64,000 nucleotides of DNA from an uncultured Saprospiraceae bacterium. Its GTDB lineage: Bacteria; Bacteroidota; Bacteroidia; Chitinophagales; Saprospiraceae. The translations under genes and the position numbers were made by a program. Position 1 is the stretch's first letter, and the number at the start of each line of letters is the position of its first letter. Below the pieces are notes generated by a model that was given only the letters and a program-made list of their open reading frames with translations, searched no databases and had not been told where the DNA came from. The stretch is from NCBI GenBank assembly GCA_938028705.1, contig CALIZI010000229.1:1-64000 (forward strand), in the 5' to 3' direction. Of this stretch, positions 14,843-24,183 are shown one piece after another.

Positions 14843-16663
14843 ATGGCAACAGCAAAAGCAAGCGTTATTGTCGGCGGCAAAAAAATAGACCCGTACCACT
14901 TATCTGTCCAACAGAGATGCGATTGGCATCACAGGTTTGAAATTACCGTTTCTACCGAAAAAATCGAAAGCATAAACAGCCTCAATGTTGACAGTTCGGT
15001 GAGCTACGTCGGTCAAACGGCTGATTTATCCATTGATTGTGCCGGCGGTACATTCAAGTTTAAAGGCTTGATTACCGGTGTGCATATCGACAGGTCTTAT
15101 ACCGGCGATACCTTCGTAGTGCTTTCCGGCTATAGCCCCACTTACCTGCTCGAAGACGGTACAGGCGTGAAATCTTACGAAGAAAAAGACCTCTCTGCTA
15201 TTGCCAACGAAATACTCGGCACCTATCCCGCCAATTTAATCAATCCCAATGTCTCGCCACAATACACCACACCTATACCTTACGTGGTGCGTTACAAAGA
15301 AACCAATTATCAGTTCCTTGCGCGTCTTGCTGCGATTTACGGTGAATGGTTTTACTACGATGGTGAAGGATTGGTATTCGGTAAATTGCCCAATCCCGGA
15401 AGTGTGACAGTCACTTTGGGTAAGGATTTAGACTCCTTTGACTATGGTGTACAAATGCGTCCGTCGAAATTCAAATATCAATTTTACAATTACCTCGAAA
15501 ATCGCATGGTGGAGAATACCTCAACGAGCTTCAAGCCCGGTTGGTTGGATAATTACGGTAAAAAAGCCCTCGATGCGGCAGACGGCATGTTCCCCAACGA
15601 ACCCACCAACCCCGTATGGCACGATGCGCCCAACGATGCACTTATCAGACACTTAGCCGAAGTACAAAGAGGTTCGATATTGAGCGATACCGCATTTTTC
15701 AAAGGACAAAGCACCCACGCAGGCATCAAGCCGGGCGGACGCATACAAGCCAAAGGCATCAACAAAATCGGTAAAGCAAATGTACTCGGAATGATTGGCA
15801 ATTTCCGAATAACAGCCGTCACGCATCACTTGGATGCCAATAAAGATTATCGCAATACCTTCGAGGCAGTTCCTGTTACCGTCACCGTTCCGTCTGTGAA
15901 CAGACATGTCGTGAAACCGGAAGCGGAATCGCAAGTCGCAGTGGTCAAAGAAAATAACGACCCCGACAAACTCGGACGCATACGGGTACAGTTCAAATGG
16001 CAAACAGGCAATGAAATGAGTCCTTGGATTCGCCAAATTACCAACCATGCAAGTGGTGACAGAGGTATCTATTTTGTACCCGAAATCGGCGACGAAGTCT
16101 ATATGGATTTTGAACAAGGCAATCCTGACCGCCCCTATATGGTAGGCGCGAAATATCACGCCAATACGCCACCCGAATTTTTTGACCCTGACAATAATTT
16201 GAAATCCATAAAAACCCGTAGCGGACACACCATCTTGCTCAATGACGAAGCAGGAGCGGAGACGATAACCATTAAAGATAAAAATGGTAATCAGATATTA
16301 ATAGATACCGAAGGGAATAATATGACAATTACGGCATTGGAGACCATGACGCTGAATGCCAAGAATATGACGATTAATGTGGGGGAAAGTATGACGACTA
16401 ATGTGGGAGAGAATATGACTACAACGGTAGGTAAAAATATCAATAAAAGTGCGGGAGAAAATATGTCTGATTCTGCCGGAAAATCAATCAGTAAACAGGC
16501 AGGAGAGAATATAGGTATGACTGCCCAAAACTCCATTAATGCCACGGCTATGTCCGAAACTTTAATTAAGGGGAAAAGCAAAGTACAGGTAGGAGGACGC
16601 GATATTCGTGTCAATGGAGGAAGTACGATCAGAATTAAATCAATGGATACAGATGTACATTAA
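14843..16663 (+). CDS. vgrG: T6SS spike protein VgrG/TssI, island 3
   Basis: The start was set at the ATG at 14843 rather than 14762 because MATAKASVIVGGKKIDPYH matches the starts of the other VgrGs. This gives 606 residues: a gp27-like half (HLSVQQRCDWHHRFEITV), an OB domain (KENNDPDKLGRIRVQFKW, FVPEIGDEVYMDFEQGN) and a regular beta-helix needle of 8-9-residue repeats (NVGESMTTNVGENMTTTVGK). The stop is nine bases before the Hint-nuclease effector gene, so the two are in one operon and the spike is probably dedicated to that effector. Confidence 0.96.
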   Translation: MATAKASVIVGGKKIDPYHLSVQQRCDWHHRFEITVSTEKIESINSLNVDSSVSYVGQTADLSIDCAGGTFKFKGLITGVHIDRSYTGDTFVVLSGYSPTYLLEDGTGVKSYEEKDLSAIANEILGTYPANLINPNVSPQYTTPIPYVVRYKETNYQFLARLAAIYGEWFYYDGEGLVFGKLPNPGSVTVTLGKDLDSFDYGVQMRPSKFKYQFYNYLENRMVENTSTSFKPGWLDNYGKKALDAADGMFPNEPTNPVWHDAPNDALIRHLAEVQRGSILSDTAFFKGQSTHAGIKPGGRIQAKGINKIGKANVLGMIGNFRITAVTHHLDANKDYRNTFEAVPVTVTVPSVNRHVVKPEAESQVAVVKENNDPDKLGRIRVQFKWQTGNEMSPWIRQITNHASGDRGIYFVPEIGDEVYMDFEQGNPDRPYMVGAKYHANTPPEFFDPDNNLKSIKTRSGHTILLNDEAGAETITIKDKNGNQILIDTEGNNMTITALETMTLNAKNMTINVGESMTTNVGENMTTTVGKNINKSAGENMSDSAGKSISKQAGENIGMTAQNSINATAMSETLIKGKSKVQVGGRDIRVNGGSTIRIKSMDTDVH

Positions 16664-16672
16664 TCAATAGTT

Positions 16673-18319
16673 ATGTCAGAACCATTAGCATATGTAGTAA
16701 CAGGTGCGCTCATTAATTGCGACCAAGGGGCTGCCGTCCTACCTTTTTTATGCACCAGTAATCTCTCTACGAAAGTGGGTGGAATATTGGCTTCAACTGA
16801 ACTGGACAAAGCTCCGGTAGTTAATATACCAAGCTTTGTTATGTGCCAAGTTGACCTCAAACCTTGCACACCACTTACAATGGTAAGTGAATGGCAAGAT
16901 ACAGGCGAAGAGTTCTCTACTGTAAATGGATTAGACCCCTTACTATTCAAAAGTTGTATTAACTGTACTAAAGGCGGTAAAATCAGTTTTCTCACTACCG
17001 GGCAACTGCCCTTGTCACAATTGGACCCTACCGGAGAGTTAGAAAAACAGATTAATGAAATCAACGAAGAGGCTGATAAAATGAAAGAGGAATACGAGCT
17101 TGCAGAAGAGGCTGTGGGGGCACCGGGTTTCTGGGAAAGTTTGATTCCTCTTTGGGGTAGTGGGCGAGAAACCGTGAATGCCTACCAGCAAAAGAAATAT
17201 GGATGGATGGTATTCCATGGTCTCATGACAGTAGCCGACGTTGCAGGCGGATTTCTGATAAAAGGATTATTTAAAGCAGGTGCAAAGGGAGTTGGAGCAA
17301 CCATAGGAAAAGAAGCATTGGAAAAACTCGTGCAGGGTTTTACGAAAAAATTTGCGACGATGATGGCTGCCAAACAACTTCTAGTAAAAACAGCCAAGGA
17401 AGCCTTTGAGCAGACTTTCAAAAAAATCGCAGCAATTGACGGTATCTGCCTTGTTAAAGCCTGTTTTGTGGAAGGTACTGAAATTGCTACCGAAGACGGA
17501 ATTAAGAAAATCGAGGATATTAAAAACGGAGATTTGGTATGGGCATATAGTCCTGAAACCGAAGAGACAGGATTAAAAGAAGTGGTACAAATTATTCAGA
17601 ATGAAGTAGATACAACCATTGAACTACTCATTAACGATGAAATTATTGAAACCACCTCTCCACACCCTTTCTATACCAGAACAGGATGGAAAAAGGCAAA
17701 ACATCTGACGACCGAAGACCAAATAAAAACCAAAAATGATGAGTGGGGACTTATCAAATCCATTTCTATTATAAAGAAAAGGAAAAAAGTATATAACTTT
17801 GAGGTCAAAGATTGGCATACTTATTTTGTGGGTACTTGGCAATGGTTGGTTCATAATGCAAGGGCTTGTTTATATGCAGCATTTAAGAACGGAGAACAAT
17901 GGGCAATAAATATTATGCGGGGAATTAACTACAACCGTAAAATTAATCAGGAGATGTTGGAACTTGCCGGTGATAAGGGGGTACAGTATTTTTCCGAAAC
18001 GTGGCTGAAAGAAGGTGGCAAACTTGTGGCGAGAGTTGACGGGTACATTCCAGGTAAGGCTATCATAGAACGGAAAGCTACTAACCTCGGTGAAATTACC
18101 ATCGAGACCGCTAAAAGTTATATCAACCAACTGGCTACCAAATACGCCCCCGGTGCCGCAATTGCCAACCCTGCCAAAGGAACTGCGTTGGCAGGTCAAC
18201 AATTTTTACAGGTTGATACCATTGGTAATGTTTCACAAGAAGTCCTTGATTATGCAGCAAAAAAAGGCGTTACTATTGTAGAATCATCCGACGAAATATT
18301 CAAAGCAATTGGTTTATAA
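16673..18319 (+). CDS. PAAR-like / Hint / PD-(D/E)xK-type nuclease effector
   Basis: A 548-residue polymorphic toxin. Residues 1-~111 are a DUF4280/PAAR-like tip (ALINCDQGA, VVNIPSFVMC, CTPLT, CINCTKGGKISF). Residues ~112-260 are helical with a small hydrophobic patch. A Hint autoprocessing domain runs from Cys264 (CFVEGTEIATEDG, KNGDLVWAY, TTSPHPFYT) to HTYFVG..QWLVHNA near residue 396. The C-terminal ~150 residues carry RVDGYIPGK and IIERKAT, consistent with the D...ExK core of restriction-type nucleases. Hint cleavage would release the nuclease in the target cell. The next gene starts immediately after the stop. Confidence 0.87.
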   Translation: MSEPLAYVVTGALINCDQGAAVLPFLCTSNLSTKVGGILASTELDKAPVVNIPSFVMCQVDLKPCTPLTMVSEWQDTGEEFSTVNGLDPLLFKSCINCTKGGKISFLTTGQLPLSQLDPTGELEKQINEINEEADKMKEEYELAEEAVGAPGFWESLIPLWGSGRETVNAYQQKKYGWMVFHGLMTVADVAGGFLIKGLFKAGAKGVGATIGKEALEKLVQGFTKKFATMMAAKQLLVKTAKEAFEQTFKKIAAIDGICLVKACFVEGTEIATEDGIKKIEDIKNGDLVWAYSPETEETGLKEVVQIIQNEVDTTIELLINDEIIETTSPHPFYTRTGWKKAKHLTTEDQIKTKNDEWGLIKSISIIKKRKKVYNFEVKDWHTYFVGTWQWLVHNARACLYAAFKNGEQWAINIMRGINYNRKINQEMLELAGDKGVQYFSETWLKEGGKLVARVDGYIPGKAIIERKATNLGEITIETAKSYINQLATKYAPGAAIANPAKGTALAGQQFLQVDTIGNVSQEVLDYAAKKGVTIVESSDEIFKAIGL

Positions 18320-18937
18320 ATGAATTATACGTATAAATATCTTCAGTACAACGATACCTTGCTTACCATTCTTGACGAGCAAGACACTAAAGACAATTAT
18401 GCGCTTTACGTAAAGCGCAAAGTCTCAAAAAAAGATTGGCAAAGCCACAGCATATCTATGCAAACATGGGCGCAATATGCCCATGATAACAAGTTGTATT
18501 ACCCCGTAACAGTGTTCGACGAAGATGATATGCCGCATTGCTTTATCTCCTTTTCTCCACAGTTTATCGAAGTCAAATTTTTGGATGAAAGAATGTTTTG
18601 GTATGTATCTATGAACTACAAACGCATGCCAGACAATAAAATATTTCTTTGCGAAGTATGGGTAAGAAGATACATGCATGAAAAAGATAAACCATTGCAC
18701 GATCTGGAAAAAGATTGGCATCTGATATTTACAGAGAAAGGAAAATTTACGGTAATTACCACAGAAGTCATACGCGAACCCACTGTCAAGATGCTTACCG
18801 AAGAAAAAGAAGCCGCACACAAAGTTAATATCTCGCAGAATTGGCTCAACGAACCCAAATTTGGTGAATACGCCTACCTTTGTGATTTCAAACAAATATT
18901 GAAAGAAGGAGACCTGTTGAAAGATATGGAATTATAA
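18320..18937 (+). CDS. Candidate immunity protein for the nuclease effector
   Basis: A 205-residue cytosolic protein whose ATG directly follows the toxin stop codon and whose own stop directly abuts the next start. It is rich in aromatic and acidic residues (WYVSMNYKRMPD, EVWVRRYMHEKDK), as many nuclease inhibitors are. No family was recognised. Position and spacing are the main evidence for immunity: a nuclease made in the producer must be neutralised, and this is the first gene after it. Confidence 0.6.
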   Translation: MNYTYKYLQYNDTLLTILDEQDTKDNYALYVKRKVSKKDWQSHSISMQTWAQYAHDNKLYYPVTVFDEDDMPHCFISFSPQFIEVKFLDERMFWYVSMNYKRMPDNKIFLCEVWVRRYMHEKDKPLHDLEKDWHLIFTEKGKFTVITTEVIREPTVKMLTEEKEAAHKVNISQNWLNEPKFGEYAYLCDFKQILKEGDLLKDMEL

Positions 18938-19615
18938 ATGAAAATCTGGAAACTCATACCTACAAAACCCAAAACAGTTGGCTATTTATACATGAATAAT
19001 GCTAATGAAGCTCAATACTATCTGGACTTCTTGAGTAAACAATTATTTCAAGCGAAAAAAATAATTGATGAATGGCAACCAACCTTTTTATGCAACCTAC
19101 ATGAAGTTGATGTAGGTAGAATCTACCAAGCCAGTCAAGAATTTTGGGTGTTCAATGAAAAAGCACGGACTGCACTTGCTCCCTTATTGAATGATCAGTT
19201 GGAATACCTGCCATTTTTGATTAAAGAAACCCTCCACGAAAGATTCACAAAGAGGCAACTCAAACTCCGAAAAGCCACCATTGATGCCATACTTCAAATG
19301 ATACATCCCGAACAACAATATGTAGCCAATATACTCAACATCAAAACCTCCGAAATTATAAATGCCCAACAATCAGAATACGATTACGACGAAGAAGACG
19401 ATATCATTTACGGTGTAGAAAAACTCGCCTTCCATCCCGAAAAAATCCAAAACGTCCACCTCTTCAAAATCCAAAACCCCGGAATTTATTTCAAGTCTGC
19501 TACATTTGTCTCCGACCAATTCAAAACCCTCGTCGAACAACACCAACTCACCGGACTCACCTTCTCCGAACACCCCGAAGACGAAGGCGGCAATCTCATC
19601 TGGCAAAGCCAATAA
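18938..19615 (+). CDS. Imm11/DUF1629-like protein, island 3
   Basis: A 225-residue protein with the Imm11-type C-terminus: GVEKLAFHPEKIQNVHLFKI, then FVSDQFKTLVEQHQLTGLTF. The middle (LLNDQLEYLPFLIKETLH) corresponds to the ILPLK region of the island 1 and 2 relatives but is more diverged, with an added acidic stretch (YDYDEEDD). Unlike the other islands it lies after the effector and no partner-family gene follows. It may be a second immunity protein or the island's adaptor in a different order. Confidence 0.6.
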   Translation: MKIWKLIPTKPKTVGYLYMNNANEAQYYLDFLSKQLFQAKKIIDEWQPTFLCNLHEVDVGRIYQASQEFWVFNEKARTALAPLLNDQLEYLPFLIKETLHERFTKRQLKLRKATIDAILQMIHPEQQYVANILNIKTSEIINAQQSEYDYDEEDDIIYGVEKLAFHPEKIQNVHLFKIQNPGIYFKSATFVSDQFKTLVEQHQLTGLTFSEHPEDEGGNLIWQSQ

Positions 19616-19686
19616 ACTTGCAAAAACCAAAACAAACCCTTAACTTAGCCATATAAAAAACAATTCAGCAATCTGACAATCAAAAC

Positions 19687-20190
19687 ATGCCCACATACTA
19701 CCCGCTACCGTTTCCATTCGACAAAGTCCTCGCCAAAGAAGAGCGGCTCAAAACCGAGTCTCTTGAAGCTTCTATACGCGACAATATCCGCTTCTGCATC
19801 ATGACCCGCATAGGCGAATTTGCTTATGATAAAACCCTCGGTTTCGAGATGTGGGAACATGACAAAAAAGTATTTTACCACGAAAAAGAACCCTATTATG
19901 AAGAAGAAGTAGAGATAGTCTATAAAGGATTAATGGAAAACTCCGCTGCCCGGAAAGACTTTACCAAAGCCCTCAAAACACTCGTCACCAACAACGAAAT
20001 ACGGCTCGAACACATAGAAGCCTCCTTCCAATTCAAGGAAATAGGCGATAATGACAGCTTGGGGTCGGTCTATCAGCGACGCATCGAAATCGTCATCAAA
20101 GGCAGAATAAAAAGCACCGGACGACAACTCAATCCACCGTTCATTATGGAAATTTTATACTCGCCTTTTATGATTGAAAGTAATATGTGA
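19687..20190 (+). CDS. tssE: T6SS baseplate protein TssE (gp25-like)
   Basis: A 167-residue protein with the gp25-type pattern SIRDNIRFCIMTRIGEFAYDKTLGFEMWEHD near residue 30, followed by the helix-strand segment FTKALKTLVTNNEIRLEHI and IKGRI near the end. TssE/gp25 forms part of the baseplate wedge that joins sheath and spike. It precedes tssF, but the 417-base AT-rich gap between them suggests a separate promoter for tssF. Confidence 0.85.
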   Translation: MPTYYPLPFPFDKVLAKEERLKTESLEASIRDNIRFCIMTRIGEFAYDKTLGFEMWEHDKKVFYHEKEPYYEEEVEIVYKGLMENSAARKDFTKALKTLVTNNEIRLEHIEASFQFKEIGDNDSLGSVYQRRIEIVIKGRIKSTGRQLNPPFIMEILYSPFMIESNM

Positions 20191-20607
20191 GTTAGTGATT
20201 AGTTGTGTTCAAATTACTGATGAAACTCGCGTTCAACTGCGGACTGCCGACTGAAAGACTGTGGACACGTTACCGCGTAACGTCAGTAAATTAACCCTTT
20301 TTCGCAATCCGATATTTTATTTTTTACAAAATAGCACATTATAAATATTTATTTTTCTATATTTGACATAGAAAAAATAAAACACATGATAAAATAAAAT
20401 TTATTATAAAATAAATTCATTTATATAAAAATAATTTATTAATTTAATATTAAAATAATTATTTTATACTAAATTAATTTTCAATTTATTAAAAATAATA
20501 AAATTAAAAATATTCGTCCTGCGTACTATCGACACTTTTACATTTTAAATTTATTATTCTACATTTTACATTAAAAAAACCTCCGTCAATCGTCAGCCGT
20601 TTAGAAC
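20191..20607. other. AT-rich gap between tssE and tssF
   Basis: No gene seen. ACGTTAC-CGC-GTAACGT at 20267-20283 is a perfect short hairpin that could end the tssE message. From 20310 to 20520 the DNA is almost pure A/T with repeated TTATTAAT-type words. A weak TTTACAT lies near 20537 without a good partner half-site. Confidence 0.5.
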
Positions 20608-22497
20608 ATGTCAAAAACAAAACAAGATATAGTCACTTCATTATTGAGACAAGCCGGATACTATTGGGATAAAGACAATGAGGATACCGTCTCGCCGATA
20701 GACCCCGATACTTATGACCCTGCCGTTGATAAAATATTCAAAGCCAATGCCGTAGAACTCGAAAAACTCTATGCCGAGATAGGCGTATCGCAGCAACGGG
20801 TCATTACGGGCTTGTCGCGTACACTCGTGCCGGACAGTTCCCTGCTGCCCTTCCCTGCCGTTACGGTGGCACAACTCAACACCACATTTGCCCGTATCGA
20901 AATCACGCCCGAAGACAGCTTTATGATTTCCGGTCAGGATGACGTTGGCAACAAACACGATTACTATTTTACTGCCCTTTTTGAACATCAGTTTCCGAGT
21001 TGCAAAATCAAATATGCCGTTACCAATTCGGAGGCAATCAAAATGGAAGGCGATATCGAAGCCATAAAAAGCAAAAATCCGCCGCCAACTTACAAAGACA
21101 CCAAACACCTGTGGATTGGCTTGGATATTAACAAAAGCATAGACCCCGACGACCACCTCATGTTTTTTTTAGGCAACAGAATTGTCGATGAATTTGACCG
21201 CGACTACGCCGTATTTTGTGCAACCGACGACAAGTATAAAACCACTTGGAAAATCAACGGTGAGGACAAGCTCGAATTAGCTGTTTACAAAGGACTTGAA
21301 CACTTTTTGGAGGATGCCGTCAATGCCGAAGGCAAAAGAGATGCCACCACCAATCTGCTCAATGCCCTCAAAGTACCTTATGCCTACGAGCAACAAATAT
21401 TTACCCGCTTCAAAGGCAGTTTTCTGACGATCAAAAACCTGCCCGAAGACATTGAACAGTACAAACGCCCCCTCCCGCCGCTTGATGAAGATGTAGATTT
21501 TGAGCTACCCGCAAGAGAGCCTTTATTATGGATCAAATTGACATTTCAGTTGCCCATCAACAATAAATTTTTCTTCAAAAATCGACTACACGTCAACTGC
21601 ATTCCCTTGCTCAATCGCAAACTCATTCAGCGCAATCTCTCCAAATCCGATTTTGACCGCATCCTCCTGCCCATGCCTACGCAAGATTACTTCTTGGCTG
21701 TCAATAAGATATGGGATGAAACCGAAGAAACAGGCTACGAGAGGGTGGACATCCTAAACCCCGACGACCAATACGGCTCATACATCGTGCGTACAGGCGA
21801 TAGCGTCCGCCGCTTCAACAAACACGATGCCTCCAAGCAGATTTATCGTCTGCTCGAAACCATACAAGAGGAGCATACCTCCTTCAAAGAAGGCGGCATT
21901 AATCGCTTGAAAGAAGATTTTGATGTGATAGACAAAGCCATGAATCGCATCAAAAAGGAAATGTACGACGATTATTACCAAAAAGGACTGCGAACCGACT
22001 ATTTTGCCATTGCCAATTTCCGTTCTACGGCACTCGCGCTGTACTACAATTATTGGGAAACACAAGGCGATGCGCTCAATCATTTCAGAGACAAAACCGA
22101 GCTTGATGTACGGGCAATTGACGTGCGGGGCATCAAAGGCAAAACCATTTTACCGATACAGGAAGGCAGAGGAGAACTCCGCGAAGAAGATTATATCAAC
22201 TTGCTCAAAGAAGCCATTTTATCCAGAAATAAAATTATCACAAAAGGAGATATTGAACAATATTTTCATCGCTACAAAGACAGCGTTGAGGTCATAAAAA
22301 TTAGCCGCGAGCTGTCTATCAATCAGGAATCACAGGAATACGAGCGTGTCATTTTGGTACAATTGAGACTACTCCGAAAAACAAAAAAAGCCAAAGAAGT
22401 TGAAGCCTTTATGACCGCCCGATTACAAAATGAACTCAACGCCATGACGACATTTTTTACACCCATTAAAATAAAATTTGTTGATAATAATGGTTAA
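20608..22497 (+). CDS. tssF: T6SS baseplate protein TssF
   Basis: A 629-residue soluble protein, the usual length for TssF, located between TssE and TssG genes as in other T6SS clusters. Visible features are the helical N-terminus with DPAVDKIFKANAVELEKLYAEI, LVPDSSLLPFPAVTVAQL typical of the N-terminal region of baseplate proteins, and a central LPINNKFFFKNRLHVNCIPLLNR matching the TssF segment that describes conserved names and strands of the wedge. TssF and TssG form the wedge around the spike. The assignment rests on length, order and these segments. Confidence 0.82.
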   Translation: MSKTKQDIVTSLLRQAGYYWDKDNEDTVSPIDPDTYDPAVDKIFKANAVELEKLYAEIGVSQQRVITGLSRTLVPDSSLLPFPAVTVAQLNTTFARIEITPEDSFMISGQDDVGNKHDYYFTALFEHQFPSCKIKYAVTNSEAIKMEGDIEAIKSKNPPPTYKDTKHLWIGLDINKSIDPDDHLMFFLGNRIVDEFDRDYAVFCATDDKYKTTWKINGEDKLELAVYKGLEHFLEDAVNAEGKRDATTNLLNALKVPYAYEQQIFTRFKGSFLTIKNLPEDIEQYKRPLPPLDEDVDFELPAREPLLWIKLTFQLPINNKFFFKNRLHVNCIPLLNRKLIQRNLSKSDFDRILLPMPTQDYFLAVNKIWDETEETGYERVDILNPDDQYGSYIVRTGDSVRRFNKHDASKQIYRLLETIQEEHTSFKEGGINRLKEDFDVIDKAMNRIKKEMYDDYYQKGLRTDYFAIANFRSTALALYYNYWETQGDALNHFRDKTELDVRAIDVRGIKGKTILPIQEGRGELREEDYINLLKEAILSRNKIITKGDIEQYFHRYKDSVEVIKISRELSINQESQEYERVILVQLRLLRKTKKAKEVEAFMTARLQNELNAMTTFFTPIKIKFVDNNG

Positions 22498-22660
22498 TGG
22501 TTAATGGTGAACGGTTAATTACTAACGCGAGTAATATTTTTGTATGGCAAAAATTGACCATTAACAATTAACAATTAACCATTAACAATTAACCGTTAAT
22601 CATTAACCATTAATCATTAACCATTAACCATTAACCATTAACCATTAACCATTAAAAACA
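22498..22660. repeat. TTAACCA-word repeat able to fold back
   Basis: A run of GGTTAATGG words (22490-22530) is followed by long runs of the complementary CCATTAACCATTAAC and ACAATTAACC words (22555-22655). The two halves can pair over a central spacer. Similar heptamer-like words appear at 1249-1290. A weak relative of the dyad motif (ATAACAT, then ATGTAATAA) lies at 22664-22696, just before tssG. Confidence 0.7.
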
Positions 22661-22722
22661 TTGATAACATTTCCGACAATTCAACCATGTAATAATGAAA
22701 CCATGGAACAATTATTTTACAG

Positions 22723-23760
22723 ATGACAAAAACAAACCTACAATCACTACTTAAAACCATCTCGGTCAAATTGGAGACCGACATTCTATTTGAGTGTTTT
22801 GCGGGTTTGGTAGCGGACGGGCAATCATATACAACGGAGAATATACACATACTCCCTACCGAAAATTTTAGGCGAAGCTATCGCAATGACATCGCCAAAA
22901 TCAAAGAATTGCTGATAGAAGATGAACAAAATAACTACGAAGAAGAACTTATTTTAGAGATAGAAACCAGCCGAAACAGCATCTTAGATTATCTGCCCGA
23001 AGCCTTCTTCGAGCAAAAGCCCTTCAAGCTAAAAGACGAAACAAAAGAACAGTGGGAACGACGAATGCAAATCTATTGGGAAACACTGCCCAAAAGGGTA
23101 CAAAGTGCCGGAATATTTTTCCGCCCTTTAGAGGTCGAATACAATAAAGTCAGGGTATCGCGCGAGCGCAACGAGGTAGATTTGTTGCGGGATAAAAACC
23201 CTTTACTGGAAAAAATATGGCGACAATTTCCGATAGACACCCCTGCACAAAGGCGATTTGTAAGTACCCTACATTTGCTGACTTATGTGGTTGGTGATGA
23301 ACAAAAAACAAAATATTTAATTCAGTATGTATTGGCTAAAGAAATAGATTTGGAATTTGGCATCCGCGAAAAAACAGAACTCCCCGACGACCTCAAACCC
23401 GCAGTGGGAAAAGCCGGGATAGCTTTGGGATTCAACACCAATGTCGGGAGCGATATTTACGAGTATGCCACCACCTGCACCTTTACAGTAATGGAACTCG
23501 GAAAACGCGAATTTTTTGAATATCAGGATGCCAAAACCATACCCGGAAAGCTATTGGCAACTATCGAAAAATACTATTTTCCGCTAGATGTAGAAGTTAA
23601 TTTTAATTATGAAATCAGCACGAAGCCACAAATCAAAACACGAACAGACGGCACACAATATGAGGTATCCATTGACCAGTTTTATTTGAATGATGACCCG
23701 AAGGAAGGCGAAGGCTGTCTGGGCTTTAGTACCAGACTCGGAGAAGCTATTGAGATTTAA
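22723..23760 (+). CDS. tssG: T6SS baseplate protein TssG
   Basis: A 345-residue protein following tssF. The segment SILDYLPEAFFEQKPF corresponds to the LPE.LF motif expected of TssG-type proteins, and the C-terminus has CLGFSTRLGEAI. A conserved RVQSAGIFFRPLEVE block and LTYVVGDEQKTKYLIQYVLA lie in the middle. In Bacteroidota systems TssG is reported to contact the inner-membrane complex. There is no signal peptide. Confidence 0.75.
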   Translation: MTKTNLQSLLKTISVKLETDILFECFAGLVADGQSYTTENIHILPTENFRRSYRNDIAKIKELLIEDEQNNYEEELILEIETSRNSILDYLPEAFFEQKPFKLKDETKEQWERRMQIYWETLPKRVQSAGIFFRPLEVEYNKVRVSRERNEVDLLRDKNPLLEKIWRQFPIDTPAQRRFVSTLHLLTYVVGDEQKTKYLIQYVLAKEIDLEFGIREKTELPDDLKPAVGKAGIALGFNTNVGSDIYEYATTCTFTVMELGKREFFEYQDAKTIPGKLLATIEKYYFPLDVEVNFNYEISTKPQIKTRTDGTQYEVSIDQFYLNDDPKEGEGCLGFSTRLGEAIEI

Positions 23761-23834
23761 AGATACATCATAACTTGATAGTATTATATTTAAAATATTA
23801 ACAATGCGTTTTTATTTAAAATAGGAAATCTACG

Positions 23835-23899
23835 CTGATTTTGACCTAAAACTTGTCAGACATTTTAAAAATGTCTGACAAGTTTTAGGTCAAAATCAG
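23835..23899. terminator. Perfect 32-bp inverted repeat after tssG
   Basis: Two 32-base arms around a single central A contain CTGATTTTGACC, AAACTTGTCAGACATTTT and their exact complements. It lies 75 bases after the tssG stop and would form a very stable hairpin, though no T-run follows. It is probably a terminator or REP-like element. The rest of 23761-24183 is AT-rich with no gene. Confidence 0.75.
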
Positions 23900-24183
23900 A
23901 ACGCAAAAACTTTATTCATATAAAATATAAATTTAATTTAAAATTATTAATAAAATATAAATATTTTTTAATTAAAATTAATTTATAATATTTTTATTAT
24001 TGAAAATAAATAATTTATAAAATTAATTTATTATAAAATATTTTTTAAAAATAAAAATTTAAAATATCATTTCAGCTACATCCGTTTAATAATCAAGTAA
24101 GCAAGGTAGTGTTATAAGTTAATCACAAAATAAATTCCGAATACAAAGAACGACAGCACTACGAAACTACGAAACTAACAAAC

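Noticed and set aside
17462-17860. Intein or homing element in the effector gene
   Set aside because: The Hint domain is followed by a separate toxin domain and by no host-protein continuation, the usual layout of polymorphic toxins.
22540-22660. Telomere- or CRISPR-like TTAACCA repeats
   Set aside because: Words are degenerate, have no spacers and occur as short intergenic runs at many sites.
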